A stretch of DNA of 64,000 bases from JAWPMT01 sp965229785. Its GTDB lineage: Bacteria > Bacteroidota > Bacteroidia > Cytophagales > Cyclobacteriaceae. Each line of letters opens with the position of its first letter. Positions within the stretch are counted from its first letter, which is position 1. The position numbers were made by a program, and so were the translations under genes. The notes under the pieces were generated by a model that saw nothing but the letters and a program-made list of their open reading frames with translations, was not told the origin of the DNA and did not search any database. The DNA lies in contig CBDDJS010000001.1 of assembly GCA_965229785.1 (NCBI GenBank), positions 4,960,001 through 5,024,000 on the forward strand, given 5' to 3'. Shown here one piece after another: positions 1 to 10,079 of the stretch.

Positions 1-448
1 TAGGCAGGCTATTGATGTCGTCTGAAGTTACTTTTGTTTCAGATCCCGTCCGGTTACCATCAAACAGACCGCCAGTACTTACAACGATACTTTCCAGTTC
101 AATGGTCGATTCTTCCAAAGAAATATCAAGGGTTTCCGTTTGACCCAGTGAAAGGTAAATGTCACTGAGTTTCCTCTCAGAGAATCCTACGAAAGTGATG
201 GTGATCTCATATGGACCGCCAACGTTCACATTGTTCAAGGTAAAAAGTCCTTCAACGTTGGTCACCGTTCCGTATTCAAAACCTGTAGGCGTATGGACCG
301 CCAAAACAGTAGCCCCAGGTAAAGCTCCACCATTTCCGTCAGTTACCTGACCGGTGATCCTGGAGGAAGTGGAACCCTGACCAAAGGCCGTGTTCCCAAG
401 CAACAGAGCAAAGCAAAATGCTCCAAGTAATCGTAATGCTTTCTTCAT
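1..448 (-). CDS. TonB-dependent receptor, N-terminal part (runs off left edge)
   Basis: Partial gene: the ATG is at 448 and the frame is still open at base 1, giving about 149 residues. A signal peptide ending near AFGQG (residues 1-25) is followed by a carboxypeptidase-regulatory-like beta-sandwich (about 28-110; SRITGQVTDGNGGALPGATV, then the GTVTNVEGLFTLNNV pattern). The start of a plug domain with IELESIVVS and NRTGSETKV...INSLP comes next. That last motif resembles the Oar-like subgroup of Bacteroidota outer-membrane TonB receptors, which lack a SusD partner. The expected role is TonB-energised uptake or surface binding of an unknown substrate at the outer membrane. The substrate cannot be told from this fragment. 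The family call is secure; the Oar subgroup is an inference. Confidence 0.88.
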   Translation of the reverse strand, partial: MKKALRLLGAFCFALLLGNTAFGQGSTSSRITGQVTDGNGGALPGATVLAVHTPTGFEYGTVTNVEGLFTLNNVNVGGPYEITITFVGFSERKLSDIYLSLGQTETLDISLEESTIELESIVVSTGGLFDGNRTGSETKVTSDDINSLP

Positions 449-827
449 ATTGTGATAAGATTGGGTGGGAAATTCCGGGACCGTATTCCAGTCTTTACCG
501 TAAACACGCCTGAACAGGCGATAAAAATGGAGTGCTTTTGGTGGTTGTGGTTAGGCACCGGTCATTCGAGTAAGCGGTAAATTTAAAAATTCACAAATAA
601 ATGGCGGATGATTTAATATCTAATAAAGAAAACATTTGCGAATTGACAAAATATTGATTTCTTCTTGAGAATTTTTGAATCCCTAACGTAAGTTGAGCAG
701 TTGATTTTTCAAATTCACACCTGTGAATATTCAGGGTGCCCATAGAGGTATCCTAGGATTGAGGAACAATTCCACCGTTCAAAGAATAGCCACGAACTTT
801 TCCACGGAAGGAGACCTTCCTGTCAGA
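449..827. other. AT-rich intergenic region, no gene seen
   Basis: About 380 bases between the receptor start and the 3' end of purE. I see no ORF with coding character, no tRNA and no clear hairpin terminator. It should hold the receptor promoter on the minus strand, but I found no exact TAnnTTTG element there. Confidence 0.5.
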
Positions 828-1349
828 TCAAAATCCGATTCGTTTACCCCGCCAACCATTCTCTTCTAATTGAGTGGCTGAATCAAGGACTTTGTCCTGG
901 AGGCCGTTTTTAAATTTCTCCAGATTATTGGCAACTTCCTTGTCATGCGACCCAAGGATTGAGGCCGCCAATATTCCTGCATTCTTAGCCCCATTCAGCG
1001 CCACAGTAGCTACGGGAATTCCTCCGGGCATCTGGAGAATAGACAATACGGAATCCCAGCCGTCAATGGAATTAGAAGACTTAACGGGAACACCAATCAC
1101 CGGAAGTGTCGTGAGTGAGGCTACCATTCCCGGAAGGTGTGCTGCACCCCCGGCGCCCGCTATGATCACTTCAATACCTCTTGACCGTGCATTTTTCGCG
1201 AACTCATACATCCGATCCGGAGTGCGGTGTGCTGACACGATCGTCACTTCAATCTCCACTTCCAATTCTTCCAATACTTCAGCAGCCGCCGACATGACGT
1301 TCAAATCGGACTGACTACCCATGATGATGCTTACTCTCGGGTGGCTCAT
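828..1349 (-). CDS. purE: 5-(carboxyamino)imidazole ribonucleotide mutase PurE
   Basis: Class I PurE, 173 residues, usual length. It moves the carboxyl group of N5-CAIR to give 4-carboxy-AIR in de novo purine synthesis, in the cytoplasm. The signature elements are all present: the N-terminal IIMGSQSD loop, SAHRTP (catalytic His), the AGAGGAAHLPGM segment and the C-terminal NAGILAA. The gene starts on the base after the purK stop codon (purK ends at 1350, purE ATG at 1349), so the pair is one transcription unit and probably translationally coupled. PurE acts directly on the PurK product. High confidence. Confidence 0.97.
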   Translation of the reverse strand: MSHPRVSIIMGSQSDLNVMSAAAEVLEELEVEIEVTIVSAHRTPDRMYEFAKNARSRGIEVIIAGAGGAAHLPGMVASLTTLPVIGVPVKSSNSIDGWDSVLSILQMPGGIPVATVALNGAKNAGILAASILGSHDKEVANNLEKFKNGLQDKVLDSATQLEENGWRGKRIGF

Positions 1350-2486
1350 TTATGCAATTACTTTTAAAGTTCCTTTGACTTGTTGTGCTTTCTGCTTGAG
1401 TGCCGTGACGGATTGATCTCCCAGCGTGACATGTCCCATCTTTCGGAAAGGTTTGGTCTCCTTTTTCCCATAAAGATGCACATGTACATCGTCCATCTGC
1501 ATGACTTCCTCCAATCCCTGATATAAGGCATGTCCCGTGTGTCCTTCTTCTCCGAGAAGATTGACCATAGCAGAGGGTCTGGTGAGGTCCGTATTACCTA
1601 GCGGAAGGTTCATGATGGCCCGAATGTGTTGCTCAAACTGGGAAGTGACATTCCCTTCTATGGTTTGATGTCCACTATTATGGGTACGAGGAGCTACTTC
1701 ATTGACAAGGACTTCCCCCTCTTTGGTCAGAAACATTTCCACTGCTAATAACCCGATCATACCCAATTTTTCAATGACAGCTTCCGCTAGTTTCCGGGCC
1801 TTCTCCTCGATCTCGGGTTTGATTTCCGCTGGAGAAAACAAAAATTCCACCAGATTCTTAGTAGGGTGATAAGAACATTCAACCACTGGAAACGTACGAA
1901 TTTCTCCTTGCTCATTTTTCGCCACTACCACACTTAACTCTTTTTCGAATGGCACCAGTCGCTCCAACAAGCCCGGTTTGTCGAACGCCATTTTCAGGTC
2001 TTCTTCTGTTCTGATGATCTGCACGCCGCGACCATCATATCCCTCTTTACCCAGTTTGTTCACAGCCGGCAGAAAATCCCGATGTTCTCCGACCTCAGCA
2101 GCATTCTCCGTTAACACAAAATCTGCTGTTGGAATCCTGTTGGCTTTATAGAATACTTTTTGTTTGCGTTTATCCTGTATCAATTCGATCACCTCGGGCT
2201 GCGGATAAACGCTTTTGCCTTCGTTTTGCAAGGCTTTAAGGGCATCTGTATTTACATTTTCAATCTCAATGGTGATGAGGTCGCAGGCTTTCCCGAAGGC
2301 ATAAACCGTATCAAAATCGGTCAATTTTCCTATCTGGAAATTTTGAACAAGATTTTTGCACGGAGCATTGGGATCAGGATCAAGTACACTAATGTTCAAA
2401 TTGTAATCTATGGCAGACTGGATCATCATTCGGCCAAGTTGTCCACCACCAAGTACTCCAATTTTGCGAGCCGCAATATCATTCAT
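1350..2486 (-). CDS. purK: N5-carboxyaminoimidazole ribonucleotide synthetase PurK
   Basis: ATP-grasp enzyme of 378 residues that carboxylates AIR to N5-CAIR using ATP and bicarbonate. An N-terminal Rossmann-like segment (IGVLGGGQLGRMM, residues 9-21) precedes the ATP-grasp region (KLGKEGYDGRGVQII; LVNEVAPRTHNSGH near 265-278, which carries metal and ATP ligands). It is the first gene of the purKE pair with no spacer before purE. The ATG at 2486 is preceded by about 100 bases separating it from murF-alr, which lies upstream on the same strand. The role and family are unambiguous. Confidence 0.97.
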   Translation of the reverse strand: MNDIAARKIGVLGGGQLGRMMIQSAIDYNLNISVLDPDPNAPCKNLVQNFQIGKLTDFDTVYAFGKACDLITIEIENVNTDALKALQNEGKSVYPQPEVIELIQDKRKQKVFYKANRIPTADFVLTENAAEVGEHRDFLPAVNKLGKEGYDGRGVQIIRTEEDLKMAFDKPGLLERLVPFEKELSVVVAKNEQGEIRTFPVVECSYHPTKNLVEFLFSPAEIKPEIEEKARKLAEAVIEKLGMIGLLAVEMFLTKEGEVLVNEVAPRTHNSGHQTIEGNVTSQFEQHIRAIMNLPLGNTDLTRPSAMVNLLGEEGHTGHALYQGLEEVMQMDDVHVHLYGKKETKPFRKMGHVTLGDQSVTALKQKAQQVKGTLKVIA

Positions 2487-2586
2487 GGATTGTATGCTTT
2501 ATTTTGGGCTATTCCCGACTGACGAGTCGCAAGTACGCCTCAAAATTTCTGCAAATATGATCAAGTTCTGTTGATCAGCCTCCGGG

Positions 2587-4989
2587 CTAATCCCAGGAAT
2601 ATTCTCGCTTGACCCTGTGACTGATAGAAGTGAGGATTTCATACGGTATGGTATCTGCCCAATTCGCCAGTTCTCGAATATCGGGTTCTTCTCCAAACAA
2701 TATCACTTCATCACCCTGCCGAGCTGGAATTCCAGTCACATCGATCATAGTCATATCCATACAAATGTTCCCAATAGTCCAAGCTTGCTGACCGTTAACC
2801 AATACCTTAGCTTTACCTCTTCCAAAACTTCTTCGATACCCATCAGCATACCCTACGGGTAAGGTGGCAATCGTCATATCGGATTCCACTACCCCCGCAC
2901 GACCATATCCGATCGTGGCTCCTTTTTTTAGATGTTTGATTTGACTGATCTGCGTCTTAAAGGTGCTGACAGGCAAAACATGCAGCTCTGTGCTCGGGAC
3001 AATTCCGTACAAACCAATTCCCAGACGTACCATATCGAAATGATACTGTGGCCATCGCACAATTCCCGCGGTATTCAGGGCATGTTTAATAGGAGCATAA
3101 CCCAGCCCATCATTTATTCGCTGATAAGCCTCATTGAATACCCGGACCTGTTCCTTCGAAAACTCATCTTCTCCTGGATCTTCGGCAGCTGCCAAATGTG
3201 TGAATACACTCTGTACTTTCACCTGATGCGTATTCAAAGCATTTAATAACCCTTCTAATTCATTTAAGGAGAAACCCAACCGATTCATACCGGTCTCTAT
3301 TTTGAGATGCACTGGAACAGATATACCAAGAGCAATGAAGTAATTCAGCATTTCCAGTGAGTAGATCTCCGGCTCCAGCTTGTAGGTACCAAATAGGGGT
3401 AAAGACTCCCATTCCGGATTCATGACCATGATGGGAATTTCCAATCCGTTCTTTCTCAGGTCGATCCCTTCATTTACATAAGCGACGCCCAGGTAATCCA
3501 CTTTGTGATACTGCAGAAAGTTCGCCAGCTCATAGCTTCCCCCACCATAAGCATGGGCTTTCACCATCACCATCAATTTGGTATTGGAAAGACGATTCCT
3601 AAAAACATTCAAATTGTGCAGGACTTTCTCAAAATGGATGGTCAAAGATGTACCATGCTGTTTGTCCTCAAGAATACTGACCACTTTTTCCAATCCAAAG
3701 GTTCGTGCTCCTTTGATTAAAATGATTTCATTCTGAAAAACAGGCAGTTCATTGATCAATTCCTGTGTCGATTCGAAAAAGGCCTTATTCATGCTAAAGA
3801 CTTCCATAGCATGGCTGATCTGCGGACCTATGCCAATCAGACGATTGATCTGATGTTTCTTCAATAATTGGTTGACCTCTGCATAAAGTCTTTCATTCGG
3901 CATACCGGATTGCTGAATATCCGACAGGATCAGGGTTTTGTTGTTTTTCTGACGTTGTTGATCAAGAATGTTTAATGCGACACTTAATCCGGACAGGTCA
4001 TTGTTGTAAGAGTCGTCCAACAGATAGCAATCATTGGCTCCTTGCCTGAGTGCCAATCGCATCTCCACGTCTCGTACTTTAGAAAGAGCAGTTTCTACTT
4101 TGTTCAGGTCGATTTCCAACAACAGGCAAACCACCAATACATGCAGTAAATTCTCTAACTGCGGGCCTTCGGAAAAGGGTATTCTAACATAATGATCACG
4201 GCCTTTCCAGGAACAACTAAGTTGGTTTCCCGCAAGCAAGAAACGAATATCGGCTTCCGGGGTATCAAGTGACCAGCTTACCGTTTTGTCCCCATATCGC
4301 TTCTGCAGCGCTTCTCTGACCATTGAGTGTTCATGTCTGCAGACAATGAGATCACTATTTGAAAACAGGTTGGCCTTTTCCTCCACTTTGGTTACCCGAT
4401 CATCGAACCCCTCATCATGTGCTGGCCCGATATTGGTAAAAATCCCAATATTGGGTTGGATCAAATGGGCAAGTGTTTCCATTTCCCCTGTTTTGGAAAC
4501 TCCAGCCTCCAGGATGGCTAAATTGTATTGACTCGCCATCTCCATGATCGAAAGGGGCACACCTAACTGCGAATTGTAGCTTTTGGGGCTTTTTACTACC
4601 TGACAATGGGATGCTAACAACATGGCCAACCATTCTTTCACGATGGTCTTGCCATTGCTTCCGGTAATCCCGATCACTGGATAGTGAAATTGTTGACGGT
4701 GATGGAAGGCTAACTCTTGTAACGCCTTTAGCGAATCATCCACCATATACACCGCAGCCTCAGGCAAATGTTCTGCGATACGTCGCTCAACAACAAAAGC
4801 CCTCACGCCCTTTTCGTATAATTCAGGTAAATAGTCGTGACCGTCATGATTAGGACCCTTCTGAGCAAAAAACAAGGTGGCATCCGGGTCTCTTATGGTT
4901 CGGGAATCCGTAGCTACATATTGAAAGGAATGCGTTCCCGATTGTAAAATCGTGCCGGATACTGCCTGAACAATTGCTTCGAATTCCAT
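2587..4989 (-). CDS. Bifunctional MurF ligase / alanine racemase
   Basis: An 800-residue fusion. Residues about 1-440 are a Mur ligase (MurF): the P-loop GITGSNGKT near 105-113 and the LDDSYNNDLSGL segment fit UDP-MurNAc-tripeptide:D-Ala-D-Ala ligase. Residues about 445-800 are a PLP-dependent alanine racemase. Its PLP lysine lies in VKAHAYGGG near 475, and the PVGYADGYRRSFGRG and GNICMDMTMIDVT motifs are near the C terminus. The first half uses the D-Ala-D-Ala whose D-Ala the second half makes, so substrate production and addition to the cell-wall precursor are joined in one chain. This fusion is known across Bacteroidota, so it is a lineage trait and not an assembly error. The frame is open throughout. 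Cytoplasmic. Confidence 0.95.
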   Translation of the reverse strand: MEFEAIVQAVSGTILQSGTHSFQYVATDSRTIRDPDATLFFAQKGPNHDGHDYLPELYEKGVRAFVVERRIAEHLPEAAVYMVDDSLKALQELAFHHRQQFHYPVIGITGSNGKTIVKEWLAMLLASHCQVVKSPKSYNSQLGVPLSIMEMASQYNLAILEAGVSKTGEMETLAHLIQPNIGIFTNIGPAHDEGFDDRVTKVEEKANLFSNSDLIVCRHEHSMVREALQKRYGDKTVSWSLDTPEADIRFLLAGNQLSCSWKGRDHYVRIPFSEGPQLENLLHVLVVCLLLEIDLNKVETALSKVRDVEMRLALRQGANDCYLLDDSYNNDLSGLSVALNILDQQRQKNNKTLILSDIQQSGMPNERLYAEVNQLLKKHQINRLIGIGPQISHAMEVFSMNKAFFESTQELINELPVFQNEIILIKGARTFGLEKVVSILEDKQHGTSLTIHFEKVLHNLNVFRNRLSNTKLMVMVKAHAYGGGSYELANFLQYHKVDYLGVAYVNEGIDLRKNGLEIPIMVMNPEWESLPLFGTYKLEPEIYSLEMLNYFIALGISVPVHLKIETGMNRLGFSLNELEGLLNALNTHQVKVQSVFTHLAAAEDPGEDEFSKEQVRVFNEAYQRINDGLGYAPIKHALNTAGIVRWPQYHFDMVRLGIGLYGIVPSTELHVLPVSTFKTQISQIKHLKKGATIGYGRAGVVESDMTIATLPVGYADGYRRSFGRGKAKVLVNGQQAWTIGNICMDMTMIDVTGIPARQGDEVILFGEEPDIRELANWADTIPYEILTSISHRVKREYSWD

Positions 4990-5037
4990 AGGCCGAAATT
5001 AGCCGAAGAATGAGCGGCTTTCAAATTAAGTTATTTG

Positions 5038-5871
5038 CTACGACTCACGTATGATCAGTAAAGGCACATCCAGGTCAACGGCCAGGGCATTGGTGATGGA
5101 CTTTTTAAATAGCCTTTCAAAAAAATTGCGCTTTTTGGGGATCATTGCCAGCATGTTCAATTCATGATTAGCCACAAATCCTTTGATCCCTTCGGTAATA
5201 GAAGATGCTTCTACGGTTCTAACGGAAGAATTTGTAGGCTCCAGATAGCCTTTAAGTTTCCCAATTAGTTTTTGGTCTTCCACGGATATGTTTGAAGGGT
5301 CGTCAGAAATATTGAAAGCCAATAATTCTGCGTCAAAAGCCAGGCAAAGCAACTTTAGTACATTGAAATCCTGAAACAACAAACTGCTGTCGTATTCGAT
5401 GGCAAGACCCGCTTTATTCAACTCAAATTGACCATGGGTTTCGGGGATCACAAGCATTGGAACAGGAATGGTCTGTATGACATCCGTGGCCCTGGTACCT
5501 AAAAGGTGTTCCATTTCCGTATGCTCTGATCGCGTTCCCATTACGATCAGGTCAATGGATTTATTCTGGGTCTCTGTATAGATCGCATCCGTCAGATAAG
5601 CGATGAACCGATCCGCCTCATGCGGCACATCCTTGAGCTCAATGATTTCGGATTCCAGTTCCTTAAATGATTCCCGAACCTGTACCTCATAGTCTGCCAC
5701 TATTTCTTCAATCAATCCACCTGTAATCTCAGGGTGTGGGGAGTGCACATGGACCGCATTAACCATGATTATTTTGGCATTACTTTTCTTCGCAATTACA
5801 ATAGCGGCTCTTAGCGCATTTTTTGCACACTTTGAAAAATCAATGGGAACAAGGATGTTGTTGATCTGCAT
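5038..5871 (-). CDS. Universal stress protein, two tandem UspA domains
   Basis: 277 residues made of two UspA-like domains, about 1-145 and 148-277. The first begins NNILVPIDFSKCAKNALRAA and has the nucleotide-binding pattern LIVMGTRS...LLGTRATDVI, ending PVPMLVI. The second is more diverged and lacks a clear glycine-rich loop, but ends PLLIIRES like other Usp domains. Tandem Usp proteins are cytoplasmic and linked to stress and stationary-phase survival; the exact role here is unknown. It lies 139 bases from ppk1, divergently oriented. Both can belong to stress physiology, but shared regulation is only a guess. Confidence 0.9.
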   Translation of the reverse strand: MQINNILVPIDFSKCAKNALRAAIVIAKKSNAKIIMVNAVHVHSPHPEITGGLIEEIVADYEVQVRESFKELESEIIELKDVPHEADRFIAYLTDAIYTETQNKSIDLIVMGTRSEHTEMEHLLGTRATDVIQTIPVPMLVIPETHGQFELNKAGLAIEYDSSLLFQDFNVLKLLCLAFDAELLAFNISDDPSNISVEDQKLIGKLKGYLEPTNSSVRTVEASSITEGIKGFVANHELNMLAMIPKKRNFFERLFKKSITNALAVDLDVPLLIIRES

Positions 5872-6010
5872 GGGTCAATATTCTTAGCTGCTTCTAAGGT
5901 AAAATTTAGTCTGAACATTACCCAATGACTTTACATCTTGATTTCGATGATATAAATCAGAATGAAGTCCATTAAATTCGATTCCCGGAATACTTATCGC
6001 AATCTTCCCC

Positions 6011-8020
6011 ATGGAAAACCCTCCTTTTTTCGACCGTGACCTTAGCTGGATCTCCTTCAATTATCGGGTATTGATGGAAGCCAACAATCCGTCGGTGCCC
6101 TTACTTGAACGCCTTCGGTTCATTGCTATTTACTCTTCAAATCTGGATGAGTTTTTTAGAGTAAGGGTGTCAAATATTCGATCTATCGAACAGATAGACA
6201 AGAAAAAAATCCGCAAATCGGCGGAAGTTTCAACAGGTTTGTTGTCACAGATCCGCGAAGTGATTGGCAAGCAATTAAATGAATACGGCCTATCTCTTCA
6301 AAAGATCCTGAAGGAACTTGCAGAACAAAAGATCATTGTTCAGGCCCCTATCGAAAACCTTTCCGCGGAGAGTCAGGCGAAACTTGGGAAATATTTCAGA
6401 ACAAAAGTGCTGGCCTATTTACGGCCATACATCTTTGGCATGAACGATGGAGAGCCATTCCTCAATAATCAGATGCTCTACCTGGCTCTGAAACTTAAAA
6501 AGGAAGATCAGACACATTTTGCTTATGTCAATATTCCCTCAGATGTACTTCCAAGGTTTTACCATATTAAGGAGGGGGATTCGCATCAATTCGTTTATCT
6601 GGACGATATTATTCGCGCCAACATTGGCCGGGTACTCCCTGATTTTGAGATTGTAGAATGCGTCGCGATCAAACTGAATAAGGATGCTGAATTGTACATT
6701 GATGATGAGTATTCAGGCGATTTGGTCGAAAAGATTGAAAAACAGATCAAGAAACGCGATTTGGGAGCTCCCAGTAGGTTTTTGTACGACGCTGCCTCTT
6801 CTGAAGAACTCATCGCAAAACTTTCCGAAGCATTTGCTTTGGAAGAAAATGACCTGGTAGCAGGTGGACGATACCATAATCTCAACGACTTTTTCCAGAT
6901 CTACAATCCAACCGCGACCAACCTGGAATACGAAAAACTCCCAGAGGTGCCTAGCTTCAACATCGATGAAGCGCAATCGGTAATGAAAGCAATGGAAGCT
7001 AAAGACCAGTTGCTGCACTTCCCATATCAAGATTACAGCTATGTGCTACAGTTTTTTAATGAAGCGGCATCAGATACAGAGGTCACAGATATCTATGTAA
7101 CTTTTTACCGAATGGCCGCCAATTCCATCATTGGTGAAGCATTGATCAGCGCAGCCAACAACGGCAAAAAGGTGATCGTCTTCATGGAATTGAAAGCGCG
7201 CTTTGATGAAGCGAATAACCTAAAGTGGTCTGAGCGAATGAAAGAAGCAGGCATCAAAATCATCTATAGTCTGCCTGGCTTGAAGGTCCACGCCAAGGTG
7301 GCACTGGTTAAGAAAAAGGGTCGCAATTATGGTTTCTTCGGGACAGGCAACCTGAATGAAAAAACTGCTAAAATCTACTGTGATTACGGATTATTCTCCT
7401 GTGATCCGGGCATGACCGATGAATTGCAGCAGGTCTTTAAGTTCCTGCATAAAAGAAAAGCACCCGCAGGTTTCAATGATTTGATAGTATCTCAATTCAA
7501 TGCCATCGATAAATTCCTTTCACTTATCGATCGTGAAATCACGCATGCTCAGGGCGGAAAAAAGGCACGTTTGATCATCAAGGTGAATAATCTTCAGGAG
7601 AAGCAGATGATCGAGAAGTTGTATGAAGCGGCGGAAGCCGGTGTTGAGGTAACCGTTCTGGCAAGAAGTATTTGTTGTCTGGTACCTGAAACAGCAGGAA
7701 TCAAGGTTTTTCGACTTGTTGACCGGTACCTGGAACATGCCCGGGCATTTTACTTCTATAATGATGGTGATCCGGACTTGTACATGGGCTCTGCCGATTG
7801 GATGAATCGTAATCTGCACAGCAGAATCGAAGTGTGTTTTCCTCTGAAAGATCAAAACCTGAAACGGCAGATCATTGATATCCTGGAATTACAGATTTCG
7901 GATAATACGAATGTGGTTGAGCTGGACAGTGAACTGAATAATGTGTATCGAACTGTCCCTTCGGAAAAAGTTAATGCACAGTCACAAACAAGGGATTTGG
8001 TAAGGCAGTGGAATAGTTAG
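6011..8020 (+). CDS. ppk1: Polyphosphate kinase 1
   Basis: 669 residues, close to the usual PPK1 length. The enzyme reversibly transfers the gamma phosphate of ATP onto long-chain polyphosphate. The N-terminal domain opens with FFDRDLSWISFNYRVLMEA. The catalytic histidine is His427 in LKVHAKVALV, followed by GTGNLNEKTAKIYCDYG. The second phospholipase-D-like half carries RSICCLVP and RNLHSRIEVCFP near 600. The ATG at 6011 directly precedes the conserved N terminus. It is divergent from the universal stress gene and convergent with the guanidino hydrolase gene. Confidence 0.97.
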   Translation: MENPPFFDRDLSWISFNYRVLMEANNPSVPLLERLRFIAIYSSNLDEFFRVRVSNIRSIEQIDKKKIRKSAEVSTGLLSQIREVIGKQLNEYGLSLQKILKELAEQKIIVQAPIENLSAESQAKLGKYFRTKVLAYLRPYIFGMNDGEPFLNNQMLYLALKLKKEDQTHFAYVNIPSDVLPRFYHIKEGDSHQFVYLDDIIRANIGRVLPDFEIVECVAIKLNKDAELYIDDEYSGDLVEKIEKQIKKRDLGAPSRFLYDAASSEELIAKLSEAFALEENDLVAGGRYHNLNDFFQIYNPTATNLEYEKLPEVPSFNIDEAQSVMKAMEAKDQLLHFPYQDYSYVLQFFNEAASDTEVTDIYVTFYRMAANSIIGEALISAANNGKKVIVFMELKARFDEANNLKWSERMKEAGIKIIYSLPGLKVHAKVALVKKKGRNYGFFGTGNLNEKTAKIYCDYGLFSCDPGMTDELQQVFKFLHKRKAPAGFNDLIVSQFNAIDKFLSLIDREITHAQGGKKARLIIKVNNLQEKQMIEKLYEAAEAGVEVTVLARSICCLVPETAGIKVFRLVDRYLEHARAFYFYNDGDPDLYMGSADWMNRNLHSRIEVCFPLKDQNLKRQIIDILELQISDNTNVVELDSELNNVYRTVPSEKVNAQSQTRDLVRQWNS

Positions 8021-8123
8021 ACACAAAGCATGATAAACCGGTACCCCTGTGAAGGTTAAGAAATCGCAAACTTAAGCGCGAGGCCTGTGAAGGAGTATTT
8101 CATTTACGGGATCACAATGTCCT

Positions 8124-8996
8124 TTATAATTTCTTACGTCTCAATGGCATTGTGGAACAACGAAGTAAGCCACTCAGTTTGGACGTTTCTGCATAATCCA
8201 CTTCAAATACTTCAAAACCTCGCACCTGGAGCTCTTCTTTCAATCGATGAAAGTTTCGTTCAATGACAACCTTCGAGGGAGATATCGAAAAGACATTCGG
8301 AAACATCAGGTTTTTTTCTTCCTGATTAACATCGATCCGGCGTTCTTCAGGAAACAGATCTAACAGGATACCCGGTGAATTCAAAAAACCATCCCGATAG
8401 AAGATGGCATGATCCTTTCCGATGGGCTGAAACGTGCAATCAAGGTGTAAAATGTTGCGATCGGCATTATCCTGATCTACCAACAAATCCAAACTAACCA
8501 CTTGCTTATCAGGGAAAAACTCCTGCAAAAAAGCGGCACCTTCAGCATTGGTTCGATCGCTGATCCCTACAAATAAATAATCTCCGTGGAGAATGATATC
8601 CCCACCTTCAGCGAGTGCTCCTTCCGGTAATCGGATAATTTTATCGGAATTGGCATTTTGCAAAATGTAGTTGACTCCCTGGAGCTCTGCCTGTCGGACT
8701 TCATGCTTCATATTCGCAATGAAAAAGTAGTCCTCGATGACAAAACCAATGTCACGAGTAAAAATCTGCTCAGTTCCAGGCAGGTCTTCTGGTCGCAAAA
8801 CCTGGACTCCATTTTGAAGCAATACCTCTTCAAACGTTTTGATCTCCCTGACAATATCCTTTTCCGTAGGCGCCGAATTGTTTTGAAGGTGTTTTCTGAT
8901 GGTCGGATTTATCGCCCTGGCCTCACCTCTATTTTCCCCCATACCCAATACAACCGACTCTAATGGAGCCGTTTCATCTCTTAAATAGAATTCCAT
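8124..8996 (-). CDS. Guanidino-group hydrolase (arginine deiminase / DDAH-like)
   Basis: 290 residues with the pentein (amidinotransferase) fold. The expected catalytic set is visible: Asp82 in FTRDIG, the Asp/Glu pair in LAEGGDI (130-134), His184 in LHLDCTF, and nucleophile Cys280 in GLLRCSTMPL. This group hydrolyses guanidino compounds such as arginine, agmatine or dimethylarginine. The short C terminus and RCSTMPL ending match the Bacteroidota branch usually annotated as arginine deiminase-related or dimethylarginine dimethylaminohydrolase. No ornithine carbamoyltransferase or carbamate kinase lies nearby, so a full arginine deiminase pathway is not indicated here. Fold and active site are secure; the substrate is not. 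Confidence 0.85.
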   Translation of the reverse strand: MEFYLRDETAPLESVVLGMGENRGEARAINPTIRKHLQNNSAPTEKDIVREIKTFEEVLLQNGVQVLRPEDLPGTEQIFTRDIGFVIEDYFFIANMKHEVRQAELQGVNYILQNANSDKIIRLPEGALAEGGDIILHGDYLFVGISDRTNAEGAAFLQEFFPDKQVVSLDLLVDQDNADRNILHLDCTFQPIGKDHAIFYRDGFLNSPGILLDLFPEERRIDVNQEEKNLMFPNVFSISPSKVVIERNFHRLKEELQVRGFEVFEVDYAETSKLSGLLRCSTMPLRRKKL

Positions 8997-9071
8997 GGTA
9001 ATTGCTTAACAACCGAAGTGCGGGGTGACTAAAACTCGGCTTACTTAAAACGTTTCAAAGATAACGAGATT

Positions 9072-10079
9072 CTAGCCTTCCGAGTGTTCTACCAATTCCG
9101 GCTTTTTCGGGAAGATCAATGAAAACACAATCGATAGGGTCAAGGCTGCGATGATGATCCCAAATGACAGGAATATCGGGATATGTACGTGCTCAACACC
9201 AAACAATGCCCCTAATCCCTGTTGAATGATGTTCATTTCCAATAACATCTTGGCACCAATGAATATCAGGACGATGGATAATCCTTTTTGCAACAAGTAG
9301 AACTTGTCCAAAACATTGGCCAGCAGGAAGAACATTGCCCGTAATCCCATTACCGCAAAGATGTTTGACGTGTAGATCACAAATTCATTTTGAGTAATGG
9401 CGAAGGCTGCAGGGATCGAATCCACAGCAAAGATCAGGTCGGTAGACTCGATAAGAACAATTACCAGGAACAAAGGGGTGAATAATCTTTTACCGTTTTC
9501 GATCACAACGAATTTACCATTGTGATCATCGGTGGTCATTGGAAAAACCCGCTTCACAAACTTCATTAGGGCATTTTTCTCAGGCTCAACCTCCATGTCT
9601 TCATCTTCATTGAAGATTTTCACTCCGGAATAAACAAGGAATGCACCGAATATGTAAAGGATCCAGTGAAACTGAGAAATAAGCAAAGCGCCAACGAAAA
9701 TGAAGATCGCCCGAAAGACTATGGCTCCGAGAATACCCCAGAAAAGGATATTGTGATAATATTCTTCTTTGACTTTGAAATACCTTAAGATCAAAAGAAT
9801 CACGAAAATGTTGTCCACAGAAAGCGCTTTCTCTGTGACATAGGCCGAAAAGAATTCAAGCGTACTGGCCTTGCCATCACCAAAAAAGTAGATGAGTAGT
9901 CCGTAGATCACGGAAACTGCGACCCAGAAGATGGTCTGATTCAATGCCTCCTTTTGAGAGACTTTGTGATTCTTCTTATTAAAAACTCCCAGGTCAACGA
10001 CCAGAAACAGAATTATAATGACTCCAAACACACCAAAGAGTATACCCTCGTTGTGCCCGGAAAGTATTGCTAATAGCAT
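9072..10079 (-). CDS. TerC family integral membrane protein (Alx-like)
   Basis: 335 residues, with about nine hydrophobic segments and the TerC pattern LSVDNIFVILLILRYF, then FAVDSIPAAFAI. The acidic residues in those two motifs are the conserved metal-site candidates of the family. E. coli Alx and its relatives export manganese; others are linked to tellurite resistance. The length, with a long first-half insertion (DEDEDMEVEPEKN...), fits the Alx/TerC subgroup of Bacteroidota. I saw no yybP-ykoY-type riboswitch in the upstream 170 bases. Location is the inner membrane; Mn2+ efflux is inferred from the family. Confidence 0.9.
   Translation of the reverse strand: MLLAILSGHNEGILFGVFGVIIILFLVVDLGVFNKKNHKVSQKEALNQTIFWVAVSVIYGLLIYFFGDGKASTLEFFSAYVTEKALSVDNIFVILLILRYFKVKEEYYHNILFWGILGAIVFRAIFIFVGALLISQFHWILYIFGAFLVYSGVKIFNEDEDMEVEPEKNALMKFVKRVFPMTTDDHNGKFVVIENGKRLFTPLFLVIVLIESTDLIFAVDSIPAAFAITQNEFVIYTSNIFAVMGLRAMFFLLANVLDKFYLLQKGLSIVLIFIGAKMLLEMNIIQQGLGALFGVEHVHIPIFLSFGIIIAALTLSIVFSLIFPKKPELVEHSEG

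Noticed and set aside
874..1314. 146-codon plus frame opposite purE
   Set aside because: Antisense shadow of a fully conserved enzyme; no start context and no recognised motif.
2587..4989. MurF-Alr considered as an assembly fusion or frameshift
   Set aside because: Both halves have full motifs, the linker is in frame, and the fusion is a recognised Bacteroidota trait.
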